Below, piece by piece: positions 62,276-64,000 of a stretch of 64,000 nucleotides of DNA (its first letter is position 1; the number at the start of each line of letters is the position of its first letter). Source of the stretch: Enterosoma sp964427595 (GTDB lineage: Bacteria > Bacillota_I > Bacilli_A > RFN20 > CAG-288); contig CAYRUQ010000003.1 in the NCBI GenBank assembly GCA_964427595.1, positions 11,014-75,013 on the forward strand. Reading direction: 5' to 3'. A program made the translations under genes and the position numbers. The notes under the pieces were generated by a model. It was not told where the DNA came from, searched no databases, and was given only the letters and a program-made list of their open reading frames with translations.

Positions 62276-63173
62276 TTAATTCCATTTGCCTTGAGTAGCT
62301 GACCACTTCTTATCAAAAGATATGTCCTCAATGACTGCACTAAAAGGCTCTGTTAGGAATTCACAGATAGTTGTTAATACTATTCGTAAATCAGCTATTT
62401 CAATTTTTGTTTTATCAACAAATGCTTGCCACATCTCCTTGGCAGTAATGTTATTATCAAATCTTTTAAACCACATAAAATTGTCTAAAGTAAAAGTGTG
62501 TTTTCGATTAACAAAAGTTTGTTTGAGTGCTTCTACAAGGATACATCCATCAAAATCAAAATTATTTGCAATATAAAAAATGTCATAGTAGTCCTTCATT
62601 CGACTAGAAAACTCCATTAAGGTTAAAATTGCGTCTAATTTTTCGGCAATCGTTGTTTCAAGGGAATAGGTGTTTAACTTTGGTGATTCAAATCCGGAAA
62701 GTTGTGTCGGAATTGAACGTTTTTCTTGTTTGGGCACAATAACATCACCAACTCCAAAATCAAGTTTAAATGGTGTTTTTGTGTTTTTGATACAACCAAA
62801 TATTATCACCTGAATACCAGCATATTTTTTAGCAGTAGAAATCAAGTTTACTTGACCTATTTCAAATGTTATAAATTCATTACCCGTGGGCACAGAAATA
62901 ATATCTTCTATTACAGATTTTAACCGTTCCGGTGTATTAGGTACTTTGCAAAGTAGAAAATCAACATCTAAAGTCAGCCTGCTGGCAAAATTTGTTAAAG
63001 AATAAAGAAAAAAGCCTCCCTTTAATACAAAATTTTCATTATATTTTGATTTTTCTAAACGTCGGAAAAATTCTTCTTGGCAAAAAAAATTGTAAACAAA
63101 GTTGATATGTCTGATTCGTTTTAATTGCTTTATTTTTTAATTTTGCAAGAACTGAAGCAGCTATATCACTCAT
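62276..63173 (-). pseudogene. AbiEii-type nucleotidyltransferase toxin, frameshifted at A8/T8
   Basis: Reading from an ATG at 63173 (MSDIAASVLAKLKNK) the frame closes soon after a run of eight T (plus-strand A8 at 63082-63089). With one T fewer, translation goes on as FFCQEEFFRRLEKSKYNENF, then KGGFFLYSL and LTLDVDFLL, the AbiEii/AbiGii nucleotidyltransferase signature (GG.. and DxD), and into the long open tail ending at 62276. The open part alone (from ~62893) lacks the active site. The start overlaps the antitoxin stop by 8 nt. Broken, phase-variable or a sequencing error in the run. Confidence 0.85.
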
Positions 63174-63771
63174 TCACTAGAACACCTATCACATTCAAAA
63201 CCTTCTCAAAAAGATGCATTTGTTTTGCATATTGAGCGAGTCTTCCGAGATTTTTGTTTTTATCAGCAACATAATAATTTAGAGCTTTATTAAATATCTC
63301 ACTATCAAGTTTTGTTCGATATTTAAAGCAATCACATATTGTCCTTTCTCGATCATAGATTAAAAGTTTTGCTCCATTAAACTCTTCCTCAGTTCTACCA
63401 AGTTCGAACATATTAGTCTGAATATAATAAACTTTTGTAAACAAGGTAGAATTCTTCAGTTTTGTTCTTGAATATGTTCGAGGAACAGCTATCGACCATT
63501 TCCTAGGAGTAAAGTCATTGTATCCATAATAATAAAGTGCCGACTCAACACAGAGAACACTTCCTGGCACCAAAGAAGCTAGAGTTTGTTCTTCACTTAT
63601 AAATAGCTCTTCGGCAAGCTGATAATATCCATGTCTAATGCGCTTAAGAAATCCTGTTTTGCACAGATTTGCAACATCAAAATTAGAAAGACCTACAGCA
63701 CAGAAATCGGCTGTTTTAGCAATTCCGTTATTCTTTTCAATAATGGTTTTAATAAGTTCTTTCTTATTCAT
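63166..63771 (-). CDS. AbiEi-type antitoxin (transcriptional regulator)
   Basis: 201 residues from the ATG at 63771 (MNKKELIKTIIEKNNGIAKTADF). N-terminal winged helix (TADFCAVGLSNFDVANLCKTGFLKRIRHGYYQL) followed by the AbiEi C-terminal domain (ESALYYYGYNDFTPRKWSIAVPR, FNGAKLLIYDRERTICDCFKYR). In the AbiE type IV system it represses its own operon and counters the toxin nucleotidyltransferase. Overlaps the toxin gene by 8 nt in the normal order. Intact while its toxin is not. Confidence 0.93.
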   Translation of the reverse strand: MNKKELIKTIIEKNNGIAKTADFCAVGLSNFDVANLCKTGFLKRIRHGYYQLAEELFISEEQTLASLVPGSVLCVESALYYYGYNDFTPRKWSIAVPRTYSRTKLKNSTLFTKVYYIQTNMFELGRTEEEFNGAKLLIYDRERTICDCFKYRTKLDSEIFNKALNYYVADKNKNLGRLAQYAKQMHLFEKVLNVIGVLVNE

Positions 63772-63780
63772 ATAAACCAA

Positions 63781-63965
63781 CTTTTAATACACAAAATTTA
63801 TTTTCTGTGTACGAATAATTTATACTATAAAGTGCTTGAAATCAATTAAAATATTAACCTTTGTGCTGGCAACTACAATTTATAATCAAAAATACTATCC
63901 CTCTAATCTATTGTGGAACTTACAATAATTATGTGTTTATAAGAAAAGTGGAGTAGTAAGTAGTT
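63781..63965. promoter_or_regulatory. abiE upstream region with operator-like dyad
   Basis: Inverted repeat TACACAAAAT ... ATTTTCTGTGTA (63788-63811) lies between the antitoxin start and a minus-strand TATAAA (63824-63819). This is where AbiEi autoregulatory sites are found. No coding frame seen. Confidence 0.5.
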
Positions 63966-63997
63966 GTTCTTTTCTTTGTCCGGACAAAGAAAAGAAC
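63966..63997. repeat. Perfect 32-bp palindrome at the window edge
   Basis: GTTCTTTTCTTTGTCC (63966-63981) is followed without spacer by its exact reverse complement (63982-63997). Two 16-bp arms, no loop, next to the window end. Could be a recombinase or attachment site, a regulatory site, or an assembly artefact at a contig end. Confidence 0.7.
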
Positions 63998-64000
63998 GGC

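Noticed and set aside
62276..62893. Intact short gene made of the open tail of the toxin
   Set aside because: The tail has no nucleotidyltransferase motifs and continues a protein that begins at 63173 across one frameshift.

Overview
The window is about 37-40% GC and reads as the chromosome of an anaerobic, low-GC Bacillota. The most likely placement is an uncultured gut Bacilli lineage near Mollicutes or Erysipelotrichia. Supporting signs are an oxygen-sensitive class III ribonucleotide reductase with its activase, a small bacterial-type SRP RNA, CIRCE-like control of groES, a LemA pair, and a UgpC/MsmK-type ABC ATPase with a very large internal insertion. TGA is used as a stop (for example at the end of fusA), so this is not a code-4 Mycoplasma. 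The species cannot be named from the sequence.

Layout. 1-4.4 kb: end of a sugar ABC transporter operon on the minus strand (membrane protein, ATPase, permease running off the edge). 4.4-5.7 kb: a frameshifted TetR-type regulator, divergent from a small helix-turn-helix/membrane protein. 5.7-9.2 kb: a three-gene operon of a SIR2-like protein and two RDD-type membrane proteins. 9.3-15.7 kb: a DUF362 protein, the str operon (rpsL-rpsG-fusA-tuf) with a clear promoter and terminator, and a Bax inhibitor-1 protein. 15.9-26 kb: a HAD hydrolase, then replication/repair/translation genes (dnaX-ebfC-recR-tmk-holB-ricT-rsmI; prfA-prmC) with a membrane protein between them. 26-32 kb: nrdD-nrdG, tadA next to the SRP RNA gene, and groES-groEL behind a CIRCE-like element. 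32-36.6 kb: an unknown protein with galM and psuG; ung with a HAD phosphatase. 36.7-40.4 kb: a LemA pair, a DEDDh exonuclease and tRNA-Lys(CTT). 40.4-49.1 kb: two P-type ATPases, the second behind a yybP-ykoY manganese riboswitch, with tdk, a Wzy/WaaL-like membrane protein and a tiny RsgI-N-like protein between them.

49.3-62.2 kb is accessory in character. A sirtuin is coupled to two unknown helical proteins. A five-gene operon follows: a small protein, an M6-like lipoprotein protease, two unknown proteins of 1134 and 1143 residues built from degenerate repeats, and a GT-C-type membrane glycosyltransferase. 62.3-63.8 kb is an AbiE-type toxin-antitoxin pair whose toxin is frameshifted in an eight-base homopolymer. 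The window ends with a perfect 32-bp palindrome.

The best candidates for undescribed biology are the tandem 1134/1143-residue proteins and their operon, and the SIR2-RDD-RDD operon. The best-supported regulatory calls are the manganese riboswitch, the str promoter, the SRP RNA promoter, the CIRCE-like element and several intrinsic terminators. All calls come from reading sequence and translations; no database search was run.
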